From positions 37,068 to 101,067 of the forward strand of contig JAACAK010000114.1 in assembly GCA_011774835.1 (NCBI GenBank): 64,000 nucleotides of DNA, given 5' to 3'. This document shows positions 38,468-47,406 of this stretch, piece after piece. Each line of letters starts with the position of its first letter. Within the stretch, counting starts at the first letter, position 1. Made by a program: the position numbers and the translations under genes. Source of the stretch: Candidatus Kutchimonas denitrificans. GTDB taxonomy: Bacteria; Gemmatimonadota; Gemmatimonadetes; Palauibacterales; KS3-K002. Below the pieces are notes generated by a model. It did not search any database, was not told the DNA's origin, and saw only the letters and a list, made by a program, of their open reading frames with translations.

Positions 38468-38935
38468 GTGGAGGGAGACTGGGTATTCACAACGATACGG
38501 ATCGTCGGCATCGTGGCGATCGTCCTGCTGGCCATCGGCATGATCTACCTGGCACGGGCCGCGGCATCCCTGACCATTCGTCTCAAGCGGCTGGAGCGAT
38601 CGCTCCAGGACATCGGTCGCGATGCTCGACCCGTATTCGATCGGGCGCGGGCAATCGGCGAGAACCTGAACTTCATCGTCATGTCGGTTCGCAAGGAGGT
38701 CGATCGCGTCAGCGACACGATCGCGCTGGCAAACGACCGGCTCGAGGACGTGCTCGAGGCGGCGGAGGATCGCGTACAGGATCTCAACGCGCTGATCGAT
38801 GTGGTGCAGGGCGAGGTGGAAGACACGGTGATCACCGCCACATCGGCTCTGCGCGGGATACGCACCGGCGCCCGGGTGCTGCGGCGACGAGGGAGCGACA
38901 GCGACGATTCGGACTCAGACGGCTCCGAGGAGTGA
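38468..38935 (+). CDS. DUF948-like membrane-anchored coiled-coil protein
   Basis: 155 aa from a GTG with GGAGGACGAC upstream. One transmembrane helix at about residues 9-32 (IRIVGIVAIVLLAIGMIYLA) is followed by a long amphipathic/coiled-coil region with heptads (RLKRLERSLQDIGRD, VRKEVDRVSDTIALANDRL) and a charged Ser/Asp tail. This resembles DUF948 proteins, often annotated as general stress or envelope proteins. The function is unknown. The gene is 15 bp after the antiporter. Confidence 0.65.
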   Translation: MEGDWVFTTIRIVGIVAIVLLAIGMIYLARAAASLTIRLKRLERSLQDIGRDARPVFDRARAIGENLNFIVMSVRKEVDRVSDTIALANDRLEDVLEAAEDRVQDLNALIDVVQGEVEDTVITATSALRGIRTGARVLRRRGSDSDDSDSDGSEE

Positions 38936-38939
38936 GTTC

Positions 38940-39302
38940 ATGAGAAGTACAGAGGTCACCGGCGACGAGAGCACCCGCGAGCAGCCGGCCCCGACCCACC
39001 TGATGCTGGCGTTCGGCATCGGCACCCTGGTCGGCATCGGCGTCGCCATGACCTGGTTGCCGGAACGGCGCCGTCGTCGCGGCCTCCCCCGCTATCTGGC
39101 CCGGCGCTACCACCGGGCCCGGGGGGCGAGCGGCGCGGCGCTCAGCGACCTGCGCGGGGCCGGGCGCGAAATGATCTCCGATTTTACACACGAGCTGGCC
39201 GCCAACGTCGAGGCCGCCCGCGAGCAGCTCACCGAAACGACGCGCGACCACCTGAAAGGTCTGCGCAAATTGCGCCGCGAGCGGAGGAAACTACTGCGCT
39301 GA
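38940..39302 (+). CDS. YtxH-like small membrane protein
   Basis: 120 aa. After a polar N-terminus there is one glycine-rich transmembrane helix (LMLAFGIGTLVGIGVAMTWLP, about residues 21-41), then an Arg-rich region and an amphipathic helical tail with AREMISDFTHELAANVEAAREQL-type heptads. DUF948 and YtxH-like genes often occur together, as here with a 4-bp gap. The role is unknown; the pair could form a membrane scaffold or tether. The stop overlaps the next ATG (TGATG). Confidence 0.6.
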   Translation: MRSTEVTGDESTREQPAPTHLMLAFGIGTLVGIGVAMTWLPERRRRRGLPRYLARRYHRARGASGAALSDLRGAGREMISDFTHELAANVEAAREQLTETTRDHLKGLRKLRRERRKLLR

Positions 39303-40333
39303 TGCGCTGGCTACACATCCTCGGTCTCGCAGCTCTCGCCGTCCTTTGGATCCCCGACGCCGCCTATGCCTGGGGGCCCGGGATGCACATCCTGGTCGGA
39401 ACCGAGCTGCTGGGCGCGCTGGCCTTGTTGCCGGCCGCCGTGGCCGAGATCCTTCGCCGCTACCCGCTGGACTTCCTCTACGGATCGATCGCCGCCGACA
39501 TCACGTTCGCCAAGAAATACGCGCCGGTCGGCCGGCACTCCCACCACTGGCACGTGGGCGAAGAGCTGTACGATGAGGCCGACAGCGATGCCACCCGCGC
39601 CTGCGCCCTCGGCTACCTTTGCCATCTCGCCGGCGACACGATCGCGCACAACTATTTTCTGCCGCGCCGCCTACTTACTTCCGCCAATACCCAGGCGATT
39701 GGCCATTCCTACTGGGAACATCGGATGGACATCCATCTGGGCCAGGCCTACCTGCGCGCGGCCTTCCACCTGATCACCGATTTCGATCACTTGCACAACG
39801 ATCGGCTGCTCGACCGCGTGCTGGATCGCACCGTGTTCAGCTTCCGAACGAATCGCCGCATCTTCCGTGGCATGATTCGACTCGCCGACCACGACACCTG
39901 GCAGGCGATGTTCGACCGGATGCTCGACTATTCGCGTTGGGACGTCGACGACGACGAAGTGGCCAAGTGGGTGCGCTACACGTTCGACTTCGCCTGCGAT
40001 TATCTGATCGATCGCAAAGACTCGGTCCCCGCGGAGCTCGACCCCACCGGTGAACGGGCGCTGAGCAAGGCCAAGATGCTCAACCGCGAGTACGGCGTGC
40101 GGAAGACACAGCGGCAGGAGGAGTTCGCCCGGCTGGCCGACGAGTGGTTCCCGCTTCCCGCGGAGCTGCCGGGCTGGTGGGAGAAGCGGCTGGCGGCGGA
40201 GGGGATGTGGGTGGACCTGGTCCATCTGAAGGCCCACCTGATCCGGCCGCGGGAACGGCGCCTCGGTCGCAGGTCGAAGGGCGGCGCCGGGCAGGCGGAG
40301 GAAGAGGAATCGGGCGCCGAGCGAGAGGGGTGA
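39302..40333 (+). CDS. Exported zinc-dependent phospholipase C-like protein
   Basis: 343 aa. The signal peptide ends AYA with predicted cleavage before Trp24, giving a mature N-terminus WGPGMH. In zinc-dependent phospholipases C the terminal Trp amino group is itself a zinc ligand, so this fits well. Further ligands are plausible in YGSIAADIT, VGRHSHHWHVGEELY and YLCHLAGDTIAHNYF (HxxxD and AHNxF), with a later SYWEHRMD. It would act on phospholipids or related phosphodiesters outside the inner membrane. The C-terminus is long and basic. It closes the + strand unit before convergent gatB. Confidence 0.82.
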   Translation: MRWLHILGLAALAVLWIPDAAYAWGPGMHILVGTELLGALALLPAAVAEILRRYPLDFLYGSIAADITFAKKYAPVGRHSHHWHVGEELYDEADSDATRACALGYLCHLAGDTIAHNYFLPRRLLTSANTQAIGHSYWEHRMDIHLGQAYLRAAFHLITDFDHLHNDRLLDRVLDRTVFSFRTNRRIFRGMIRLADHDTWQAMFDRMLDYSRWDVDDDEVAKWVRYTFDFACDYLIDRKDSVPAELDPTGERALSKAKMLNREYGVRKTQRQEEFARLADEWFPLPAELPGWWEKRLAAEGMWVDLVHLKAHLIRPRERRLGRRSKGGAGQAEEEESGAEREG

Positions 40334-40349
40334 GCCGAGCCCGAACCCG

Positions 40350-41819
40350 TCAATCCGTCGCCAGCGCCCTCGCCAGACGGTCGCGCACTCGTTCCGGATC
40401 CGCCTTGCCCCGAGACTTGCGCATCACCTGGCCGATGAAGAACGCGAGCAGCTTCTCCTCGCCGTCGCGATAGCGCTCGACCTCGGCCGGGTTCTCCCGG
40501 ATCGCTTCGCCTACCCACTCGTCGATCTGATCGGAATCGCTGACCAGGCTCAGGCCTTCCTCGTCGATGACGGCGTCGGCCGGCTTGCCGGTCTCGATCA
40601 TTCGGCGCAACACCTGCTTTCCCAGGGTATGGGAGAGCGCGCCGGTCTCGACCCGGTCGATCAACCGCCCCAGCTCGACGGGCTCGATTCCCAGTTCGGC
40701 GACATGTTGCCCGAGCTCGTTGGAGATCGCCAGCATCTCGCCCATCACCCAATTCGCCGCCGTCTTCGGATCCGGCGTCGCTTCCGCCGTCGCCTCGAAG
40801 AACGCTGCCAGCCGACGGTCAGCGCTCAGCACCCCGGCGTCGTATTCGCGCAGACCGTACGTCTGTACGAACCTCCGGATCTTCTCCCACGGCAGCTCCG
40901 GCAGACCATCGGTCACCGTATCGATCAGCGCTTCGGGCAACACCAGCGTCGGCAGATCGGGCTCCGGGAAGTAGCGATAATCGTGGGCCTCCTCCTTCCC
41001 GCGCATGGGACGCGTCGCGCCGCGGACCGGGTCCCAGAGCATCGTCTCGTGCTCGACCGCGCCGCCGCCTTCCAGCAGGTCGACCTGCCGCGACGCCTCG
41101 AACGCCAGCGCCTTCGACAGCTGGCTGAACGAGTTCATGTTCTTCACCTCGGTTTTCGTCGCCAGCTCGTGGCTGCCCGGCCGGCGGACCGAGACGTTCG
41201 CGTCGACGCGCAGGCTCCCCTCCTCCATGTTGCAGTCGCTCACCTCGAGGTACTCCAGCGTCTGCTTGAGCCGCACCAGGAAGGCACGGGCGTGAGCGGG
41301 CGAGTGCAGGTCCGGCTCGGTAACGATCTCGACCAGGGGGACGCCGGCCCGGTTGAGGTCGATCGCCGTCGTTTCGGGGAACCGGTCGTGCAGCGATTTC
41401 CCCGAGTCCTCCTCGACGTGCAGCCTGCGGATCCGAACCGGTGGCGCTCCGCCACCTTCCGCCGGGGCATCCAGCGAGCCGTCGGTCGCCAGCGGCCGAT
41501 CGTACTGCGTGATCTGGTAACCCTTGGGCAGGTCCGGGTAGAAGTAGTTCTTGCGCGCGAAGGCCGAGCGCGGGTGGACGGTGCAGCCGAGCGCGACGGC
41601 GGCGCGCACGGCGAGCTCGACCGCCCGCTCGTTCACGACGGGCAAAGCGCCGGGGAGGCCGAGACAGACGGGGCAGACCAGCGTGTTGGGCGGTGCGGCG
41701 AACGCCACCCGGCAGCCGCAGAACATCTTGCTGGCGGTCTTGAGCTGGACGTGAATCTCGAGACCGATGACCGTCTCGTGCGGGATTCCCTTTCGCTTTG
41801 CCGGGCTCTCTTCTGACAC
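40350..41819 (-). CDS. gatB: Asp-tRNA(Asn)/Glu-tRNA(Gln) amidotransferase subunit B
   Basis: 489 aa from a GTG at 41819 (SEESPAKRKGIPHETVIGLEIHVQL); a TTG five codons upstream is possible but has no better ribosome binding site. GatB phosphorylates the misacylated tRNA and receives ammonia from GatA. Motifs: IGLEIHVQLKTASKMFCGCRV with zinc-binding Cys, CPVCLGLPGALPVVN, LHVEEDSGKSLH, and the C-terminal YqeY-like helical tail with RKSRGKADPERVRDRLA. The gap to gatA contains a palindrome. Confidence 0.96.
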   Translation of the reverse strand: MSEESPAKRKGIPHETVIGLEIHVQLKTASKMFCGCRVAFAAPPNTLVCPVCLGLPGALPVVNERAVELAVRAAVALGCTVHPRSAFARKNYFYPDLPKGYQITQYDRPLATDGSLDAPAEGGGAPPVRIRRLHVEEDSGKSLHDRFPETTAIDLNRAGVPLVEIVTEPDLHSPAHARAFLVRLKQTLEYLEVSDCNMEEGSLRVDANVSVRRPGSHELATKTEVKNMNSFSQLSKALAFEASRQVDLLEGGGAVEHETMLWDPVRGATRPMRGKEEAHDYRYFPEPDLPTLVLPEALIDTVTDGLPELPWEKIRRFVQTYGLREYDAGVLSADRRLAAFFEATAEATPDPKTAANWVMGEMLAISNELGQHVAELGIEPVELGRLIDRVETGALSHTLGKQVLRRMIETGKPADAVIDEEGLSLVSDSDQIDEWVGEAIRENPAEVERYRDGEEKLLAFFIGQVMRKSRGKADPERVRDRLARALATD

Positions 41820-41853
41820 TGCCTGAATCGCCAATGTTCAGTGGGTAATTCTC

Positions 41854-41951
41854 AAGTCGATTGCAGCAATGTTCACACTCAATCTTCAATCATCAAAGAA
41901 TTGAAGATTGGGACTTGGATGTGAACATTGAGCAATCCACCTGGCTATTTT
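41854..41951. repeat. AT-rich palindrome between gatB and gatA (family C)
   Basis: The left arm starts CAAGTCGATTGC and runs through CAATGTTCACA and CAATCTTCAAT; the right arm, complemented, reads GATTGCTCAATGTTCACATCC and CAATCTTCAAT. Both resemble the half element at 15401-15436. The AT content is far above that of the flanking genes. Confidence 0.75.
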
Positions 41952-41960
41952 GCCCGTTAA

Positions 41961-43415
41961 TCATCGAGCATTCATCTGGTGTTCCAACACATACGCGGCC
42001 CGCAGAACCGTCGCTTCATCGAATCGCTGCCCGATCAGCTGGCCACCCACCGGAAGACGATCCAGAGCGCCGATGGGGACCGAGATCGCCGGCAGCCCGG
42101 CCAGGTTGGCGGTGGCGGTGAACACATCCGCCAGGTACATCTGGACCGGGTCGTCGAGACGTTCGCCCAGCTCGAACGCCACCGTCGGCGATGTGGGCGT
42201 GAAGATGACGTCGATCCCGTCGTCGAACGCCCGCTCGAAGTCGGCCGCGATCAGCCGGCGGACCCGCTGACCGCGTCCGTAGTACTCCTCGTGGTAGCCG
42301 GCCGATAACCCGTAGGTGCCCAGGGCGATGCGCCGTTTCACCTCGCCGCCGAAGCCGCCGCCGCGGCTCTCCCGGTAGACGGCCGAAGTGCTTTCGGCGC
42401 CGGGCGCGCGCCAGCCGTAACGGACGCCGTCGTAGCGCGCCAGGTTGCTGGAGGCCTCGGCGTTCGCCACCAGGTAGTAGGTGGCGATGGCGTACTCGGT
42501 GTGGGGGAGCGATATCTCCCGCAGCTTCGCGCCCGCGCCTTCCAGCCACTCGAGCGCCGTCCGGGAGCGCGCCTCGATCCCGGGGTCGAGGTCGTCCGGG
42601 AAATACTCGCGCGGCACCCCCACGGTGAGGCCGTCGACGCCCGCGTCGAGCTCGGCGCAAAAATCGGGGACCAGGGCACGGGCCGACGTCGAGTCGTTCT
42701 CGTCAAAGCCGGCCATCACATTGAGCGCCGTCGCCGCATCCTCCACACGGCCCGCGATGGGGCCAATGCCCTCGAGACTCGACGCGAAAGCCACCAGCCC
42801 GTGACGGCTCACCCGACCATAGGTGGGCTTCAGGCCGACCACCCCACAGAAGGACGCGGGCTGGCGCACCGAGCCGCCGGTGTCCGAGCCCAGCGCCAGG
42901 GGGACGAGGCCAGCCGCCACAGCTGCGGCTGAACCGCCCGAGCTACCGCCGGGCACCCGGGTCAGGTCCACCGGATTGCGTGCCGGGCCGAAGGCGCTGT
43001 TCTCGTTCGACGAGCCCATCCCGAACTCGTCCAGGTTCGTCTTGGCGACGATCAGCGCCCCAGCCTGACGCAAACGTTGCACCGCGGTGGCCTCGTACGG
43101 CGAGCGATAGTCTTCCAGGATGCGCGACCCGCAGGTCGTCGGCCCGTCGAGCGTGCAGATGTTGTCCTTGACCGCCACCGGGACGCCGGCCAGCGGACCC
43201 AACTTCTCTCCGGCGGCCAGCGCCCGATCCAGCTCCGCGGCCCGGGCATCCAGCTCGTCGCCGGCCACCCAGAGGAAGGCACCGAGGGACGGCTCATCGG
43301 CGTCGGCCGCCGCGATCGCCGCTCGGGTCGCCTGCAGCAGATCGGTCACCGACAGATCGCCACCCTGCAGCGCGGTCCGCAGCTCGCCGACGGTCCGACC
43401 GGCGGTCTCGCTCAT
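41961..43415 (-). CDS. gatA: Asp-tRNA(Asn)/Glu-tRNA(Gln) amidotransferase subunit A
   Basis: 484 aa. It hydrolyses glutamine to supply ammonia to GatB. The amidase signature has the Ser-cisSer-Lys triad: the Lys in PVAVKDNICT near residue 80 and PGGSSGGSAAAVAAGL near residue 155, with LGSDTGGSVRQPASFCGVVG. The ATG overlaps the gatC stop. The presence of GatCAB implies that Asn-tRNA and/or Gln-tRNA are made by transamidation. Confidence 0.97.
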   Translation of the reverse strand: MSETAGRTVGELRTALQGGDLSVTDLLQATRAAIAAADADEPSLGAFLWVAGDELDARAAELDRALAAGEKLGPLAGVPVAVKDNICTLDGPTTCGSRILEDYRSPYEATAVQRLRQAGALIVAKTNLDEFGMGSSNENSAFGPARNPVDLTRVPGGSSGGSAAAVAAGLVPLALGSDTGGSVRQPASFCGVVGLKPTYGRVSRHGLVAFASSLEGIGPIAGRVEDAATALNVMAGFDENDSTSARALVPDFCAELDAGVDGLTVGVPREYFPDDLDPGIEARSRTALEWLEGAGAKLREISLPHTEYAIATYYLVANAEASSNLARYDGVRYGWRAPGAESTSAVYRESRGGGFGGEVKRRIALGTYGLSAGYHEEYYGRGQRVRRLIAADFERAFDDGIDVIFTPTSPTVAFELGERLDDPVQMYLADVFTATANLAGLPAISVPIGALDRLPVGGQLIGQRFDEATVLRAAYVLEHQMNAR

Positions 43416-43744
43416 CCGCCGTCCCTCTCCTTGACGTCATCGATGCCGGGCTCACCGCCGTCCATCGCGGGCAGCCGCGGGAGCACGTAGTAGCCGTCGC
43501 GCCAGGCCGGCGCCATCTCCTCCGGTCCGCGGGCCAGCGGCACACCGTCCACGCGGTCCTCTCGCAGCGGCGCCGCCCCCTCGGGCGCGCCCGGCGACCC
43601 GGACCCGTCCGCGTCGAGCTCCCGGATCTTCGCGAAGTGCTCGAGGATGCGGCCGCAATCGCGGGCCAAGCCCGCGGCCTCTTCGGCGTCGAGCTGCAGG
43701 CGGGCGAGCTCGGCGATCCGTTCTATCTCTCGCTTGTCGATCAT
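43412..43744 (-). CDS. gatC: Asp-tRNA(Asn)/Glu-tRNA(Gln) amidotransferase subunit C
   Basis: 110 aa. This belt-like subunit stabilises GatA-GatB. The N-terminal helical segment [31 protein letters not shown] is the family core, and the C-terminus has LREDRVDGVPL and YYVLPRLPA. It is the first of gatC-gatA-gatB. Upstream lies a 206-bp gap that contains another palindrome and no clear promoter. Confidence 0.93.
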   Translation of the reverse strand: MIDKREIERIAELARLQLDAEEAAGLARDCGRILEHFAKIRELDADGSGSPGAPEGAAPLREDRVDGVPLARGPEEMAPAWRDGYYVLPRLPAMDGGEPGIDDVKERDGG

Positions 43745-43820
43745 CTGACCTCTGGGTCCGGTACGCTCGGTTCAGCGCTAACCTTCAATTCCAGGTAGCA
43801 ACGGCCAACTCTTCAATCAT

Positions 43821-43898
43821 AATCATCGACATCAAGTCCGCTAACGCTCGATGTGGAGTCCGGGGTGTTGGGCGTTAGCGGGCTGGGTGTCGATGATT
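43821..43898. repeat. Palindrome between pcrA and gatC
   Basis: Arms of 27 bp (43821-43847 and 43872-43898) are inverted repeats with 24 of 27 positions complementary, beginning AATCATCGAC and ending in the CGCTAACGC/GCGTTAGCG core, around a 24-bp loop. It might end the pcrA transcript or be another interspersed element; no second copy was seen in the window. Confidence 0.75.
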
Positions 43899-43950
43899 GC
43901 GACTGTTCGGTCGAGACCTTGGCCGTCGAGCCTCGAGCATTCCCACGGGA

Positions 43951-46221
43951 TCACTCGAGCTCGAGATTCGCGTACCGCAGCACCACCTTCTTGCGGCCCT
44001 CATCGTCGAACTCGATCACCGCCTTCAGGTCCGTCCCCTGACCGTCCAGCGCCATGACCGTACCCGGCCCGAAGCGCGGATGCCGTACCCGCGCCCCTTC
44101 CTCCAATTCCGGCAAGTTGGGGACGTCCTGAGAGTCGCTGTAGTCGTAGACCAGACCGCCGGCCTCCCCGCCCACCTCGCCCCGCCAGGGGTGCAGCCGG
44201 TCGGCCGCCCGGCGGCGGAGGCTGATCCGCTCGATGTAGCGCTCGGTCTCCAGCGTCTCGACCAGATCGTCCGGGATCGGTTCCAGAAAGCTGGAGGGGC
44301 TGGACGTCAGCCATTCGCCCCCGCGCCGCCGACGCATCGCGTGTGTCAGAAAGAGCTTCTTCTGCGCCCGGGTGATCCCGACGTAGAAGAGGCGGCGTTC
44401 CTCCTCCAGCTCCTCCAGGCTGTCGTAAGAGCGAGAGAGCGGGAACAGGCCCTCCTCCAGTCCGGAGATCAGCACGACGGGGAACTCGAGACCCTTGGCG
44501 TTATGCAACGTCATGAGCGTGACCGCATCGGCGTCGGGATCCAGATTGTCGACGTCGGCGATCAGCGACACCTTCTGCAGGAAGAGATCGAGCTCGGTCA
44601 CCTCACCCACCTCCTCCAGGTCTTCAGCCTCCAGCGCGGCGGCGGCGTCGAACTCCGAGGCGGCGGCGACCAGCTCCTCCACGTTCTGAGCCCGGTCGAT
44701 CCCTTCGAACCCCTCGGCCCGCAGGCTTTCCAGCAATCCGAGCTCGGCGATCAACTCGGCCAACAGCTCGTGCACGCGGGTGTGAGCGGTCAGGGCCCGA
44801 TAGCGATCGATCATGCCGGCGAACGCCTCCAGCGACTTCGCGCCGGCGGGGCGCATCCCGTCGATGCCACGTGCCGCTCGCGCCGCCTCCAGGGGCGTCA
44901 CACCCCGCCCGGCGGCGGCGTTGAGCAGGGCGGTAAGCGTCGAATCGCCGATGCCCCGGCGCGGATAGTTGACGATACGCAGAAAGGCGCTGTTGTCCCG
45001 AGGGTTGGCGATCAGTTTCAGGTAGGCGATGACGTCTCTGATCTCGCGCCGCTCGTAGAAGCGGACGCCGCCGATGATGCGGTACGGCAGATCGGCGTCA
45101 CGGAACGCTTCCTCCAGCGCGCGGCTCTGCGCGTTGGTCCGGTAGAGGACGACCAGGCTGCGGTGCGTCAGGTCGGGCTCGCTCTCGACCTTCAGAGCGA
45201 CGGTCCCGGCGATCCACTCCGCTTCGTCCACCTCGTCCGCCGCGGTGACCAGCGTGATCGGTTGGCCGCTCTCGTTCTCGGTGTAGAGCGTCTTCCCCTT
45301 GCGGTTGACGTTCTCGGCGATCACCCGGTTCGCCGCCCGCAGGATGACCTGGGTTGACCGGTAGTTCCGCTGCAGCCGGATGATGTCGGCGGCGGCAAAG
45401 TCACGCTCGAACTCCAGGATGTTCCGGATGTCGGCACCGCGCCAGCCGTAGATCGACTGGTCGTCGTCGCCCACCACGCACAGGTTGCCGTGCTCGCGGG
45501 CCAGCAGCGCGACGAACCGGTACTGGGCGTGGTTGGTGTCCTGGTACTCGTCCACCAGGACGAACTGGAAGCGGCGCTGGAACCGCTCCAGAACGTTCGG
45601 GTTCGACTCGAACAGCTCCACCGGCTTGACCAGCAGATCGTCGAAGTCGAACGCGTTGCCGTCTTTGAGCCGCGCCTGGTAGGCCGGATAGATGTCGGCG
45701 ACGATCCGGGAGAACGGGTCGACAGCGGACTCGGCGAAACCCGCCGGCGTGACCAGGTTGTCCTTCGCCCTCGAGATGAACCCCTGCACCGCCTGCGGTT
45801 TCCAGCGCTGCGGCACGTTCCGATCCGCCATCACCCGCTTGATCACCCGCAGACTGTCATCGGCGTCCAGGATCGTGAAGCCGGGGCCGAAGCCGATCCG
45901 TCCGGCGTGTCGCCGCAGGATCCGGGCGCCGATCGAGTGGAAGGTGCCGATCCACATGCCCGACGGCTCGGAGCCGAGGAGCGTCCGGACCCGGTTCCGC
46001 ATCTCCTCCGCCGCCTTGTTGGTGAAGGTCACCGCCATGATGAGGCCGGGATCGACGCCATGGGTTTCGATCAGCCGGGCGATGCGACAGGTGAGCACAC
46101 GGGTCTTGCCCGAGCCGGCGCCCGCCAGCACGAGGAGCGGTCCCTCGACGTGCTCGACCGCCTGGCGCTGATCCGGATTGAGCGCCTCGAGTGCCCGTTC
46201 GATCGGCAGGCCGCCGGACAT
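43951..46221 (-). CDS. pcrA: UvrD/PcrA-type 3'-5' DNA helicase
   Basis: 756 aa, superfamily 1. It unwinds DNA for repair and clears RecA or stalled forks. Motifs in order: Q motif LNPDQRQAVEH, Walker A LAGAGSGKTRVLTCR near residue 35, motif Ia VTFTNKAAEEMRNRV, Walker B LVDEYQDTNHAQY near residue 222, motif III GDDDQSIYGWRGAD, motif IV LQRNYRST, motif V LMTLHNAKGLEFPVV near residue 560 and motif VI FYVGITRAQKKL. The C-terminal Tudor-like segment VRHPRFGPGTVMALDGQGTD supports PcrA over Rep. It follows the histidine kinase with a 3-bp gap. Confidence 0.96.
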   Translation of the reverse strand: MSGGLPIERALEALNPDQRQAVEHVEGPLLVLAGAGSGKTRVLTCRIARLIETHGVDPGLIMAVTFTNKAAEEMRNRVRTLLGSEPSGMWIGTFHSIGARILRRHAGRIGFGPGFTILDADDSLRVIKRVMADRNVPQRWKPQAVQGFISRAKDNLVTPAGFAESAVDPFSRIVADIYPAYQARLKDGNAFDFDDLLVKPVELFESNPNVLERFQRRFQFVLVDEYQDTNHAQYRFVALLAREHGNLCVVGDDDQSIYGWRGADIRNILEFERDFAAADIIRLQRNYRSTQVILRAANRVIAENVNRKGKTLYTENESGQPITLVTAADEVDEAEWIAGTVALKVESEPDLTHRSLVVLYRTNAQSRALEEAFRDADLPYRIIGGVRFYERREIRDVIAYLKLIANPRDNSAFLRIVNYPRRGIGDSTLTALLNAAAGRGVTPLEAARAARGIDGMRPAGAKSLEAFAGMIDRYRALTAHTRVHELLAELIAELGLLESLRAEGFEGIDRAQNVEELVAAASEFDAAAALEAEDLEEVGEVTELDLFLQKVSLIADVDNLDPDADAVTLMTLHNAKGLEFPVVLISGLEEGLFPLSRSYDSLEELEEERRLFYVGITRAQKKLFLTHAMRRRRGGEWLTSSPSSFLEPIPDDLVETLETERYIERISLRRRAADRLHPWRGEVGGEAGGLVYDYSDSQDVPNLPELEEGARVRHPRFGPGTVMALDGQGTDLKAVIEFDDEGRKKVVLRYANLELE

Positions 46222-46224
46222 CGC

Positions 46225-47406
46225 TCAGGCCTTGGACCTGGAGATGGGCAAGGTGACGATGAATTCGGCGCCTTCGTTCGGCCACCCCAGCTCGATCTTT
46301 CCGCCGTGCGTGTCGACGATCCGGCGCGTCAAGGTCAACCCGACACCCCAACCGCCTTTGCCGCTGACCCCCGGCTCGAAGATCGACTTGCGCATCTCGC
46401 TCGCCACGCCGGGCCCATCATCGCGGAAGGCGATCGTCACGTGCTTGCCGTCGTCGGCAGGGTCCGCCCGCACCTCGATCCGGCCACCGCGCCCGGCCAG
46501 CACATCGATGGAGTTCTTGATCACGTTCTCGAACGCCCACTCCAGCAGGACCTTGTTGCCGGCCACCCGCGGCAACCCGGGCGCGGTCTCGACCTTCAGC
46601 TCGATCGACCGGTCCATATGCGGCAGCCGAACGCAGAAGTAGCCTTCCAGCTCCCTCAGCACGTCGCCCACATCGATCTCCTGCATCCTCGGTCGCCGCC
46701 CGATGAGCTCGAAGCGCTGGGACACCTTGTTGAGCCGTTCGACATCGACCTCGACCTCGCGCGCGATCCGGTCGTCGCTGGCGACCTCGGCCCGCTCGGC
46801 CCGCGGCATGCGCAGGATCTCGACCCAGCCGGCGAGCGAGCTGAGCGGCGTCCCGAGCTGGTGCGCCGACTCGCGGGCCATGGTCGACCAGACGCGCTCC
46901 TGCTCGGCACGCACCGTCGAGCGGAAGATCCAGATCCCGACCAGGACGATCACCACCAGTGTCGCCGCCTGGATCCAGGGGACCCAGCGCAGCCGCTCGA
47001 CCACGGCCGGCATACCGAAGTGGAAGGTGCCGACGTCGGGCTCGAAGATCGGGGCGTTGCGGCGATCGAGAACCTCGACGTACTCGAGGACGCGCTGCCG
47101 GTCCGCCGGATCGCTCGGATCGACGGTGAACGGCAGGTTCATCGTCGCCGTGATCTCGCCTTCCGGCGAGATCACCACCACCGGGATCCCCAACTGCTCG
47201 ATCTCACCCAGCATCTCGAACAGAGCGGTCACGCTCCGCTCCCCCGTCGGATCGCTCAGGCCACGAAACACCCGCGCGTACATGCGGGATATCGCGGCGG
47301 CATCCACGTTCACCGCGCTGACCAGCTGGTTGGTATAAACGAGATACCAGGCCAGAACGGCCCCGAAGAGCAGCGACAGTCCTATGGACCAGAGGCGGGC
47401 TTTCAC
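46225..47406 (-). CDS. Orphan membrane sensor histidine kinase
   Basis: 393 aa from a GTG whose first base is the last base of the serS stop (TAGTG). Two transmembrane helices (about residues 5-22 and 144-164) frame a periplasmic domain of about 120 residues. The DHp H-box is ARESAHQLGTPLSSLAGW with His182 as the phospho-acceptor; the ATPase domain has EWAFENVIKNSIDVL (N box, near residue 305), DDGPGVASEM (G1/D box) and GKGGWGVGLTLTRRIV (G2). The response regulator is not in the neighbourhood. The signal is unknown. Confidence 0.92.
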   Translation of the reverse strand: MKARLWSIGLSLLFGAVLAWYLVYTNQLVSAVNVDAAAISRMYARVFRGLSDPTGERSVTALFEMLGEIEQLGIPVVVISPEGEITATMNLPFTVDPSDPADRQRVLEYVEVLDRRNAPIFEPDVGTFHFGMPAVVERLRWVPWIQAATLVVIVLVGIWIFRSTVRAEQERVWSTMARESAHQLGTPLSSLAGWVEILRMPRAERAEVASDDRIAREVEVDVERLNKVSQRFELIGRRPRMQEIDVGDVLRELEGYFCVRLPHMDRSIELKVETAPGLPRVAGNKVLLEWAFENVIKNSIDVLAGRGGRIEVRADPADDGKHVTIAFRDDGPGVASEMRKSIFEPGVSGKGGWGVGLTLTRRIVDTHGGKIELGWPNEGAEFIVTLPISRSKA

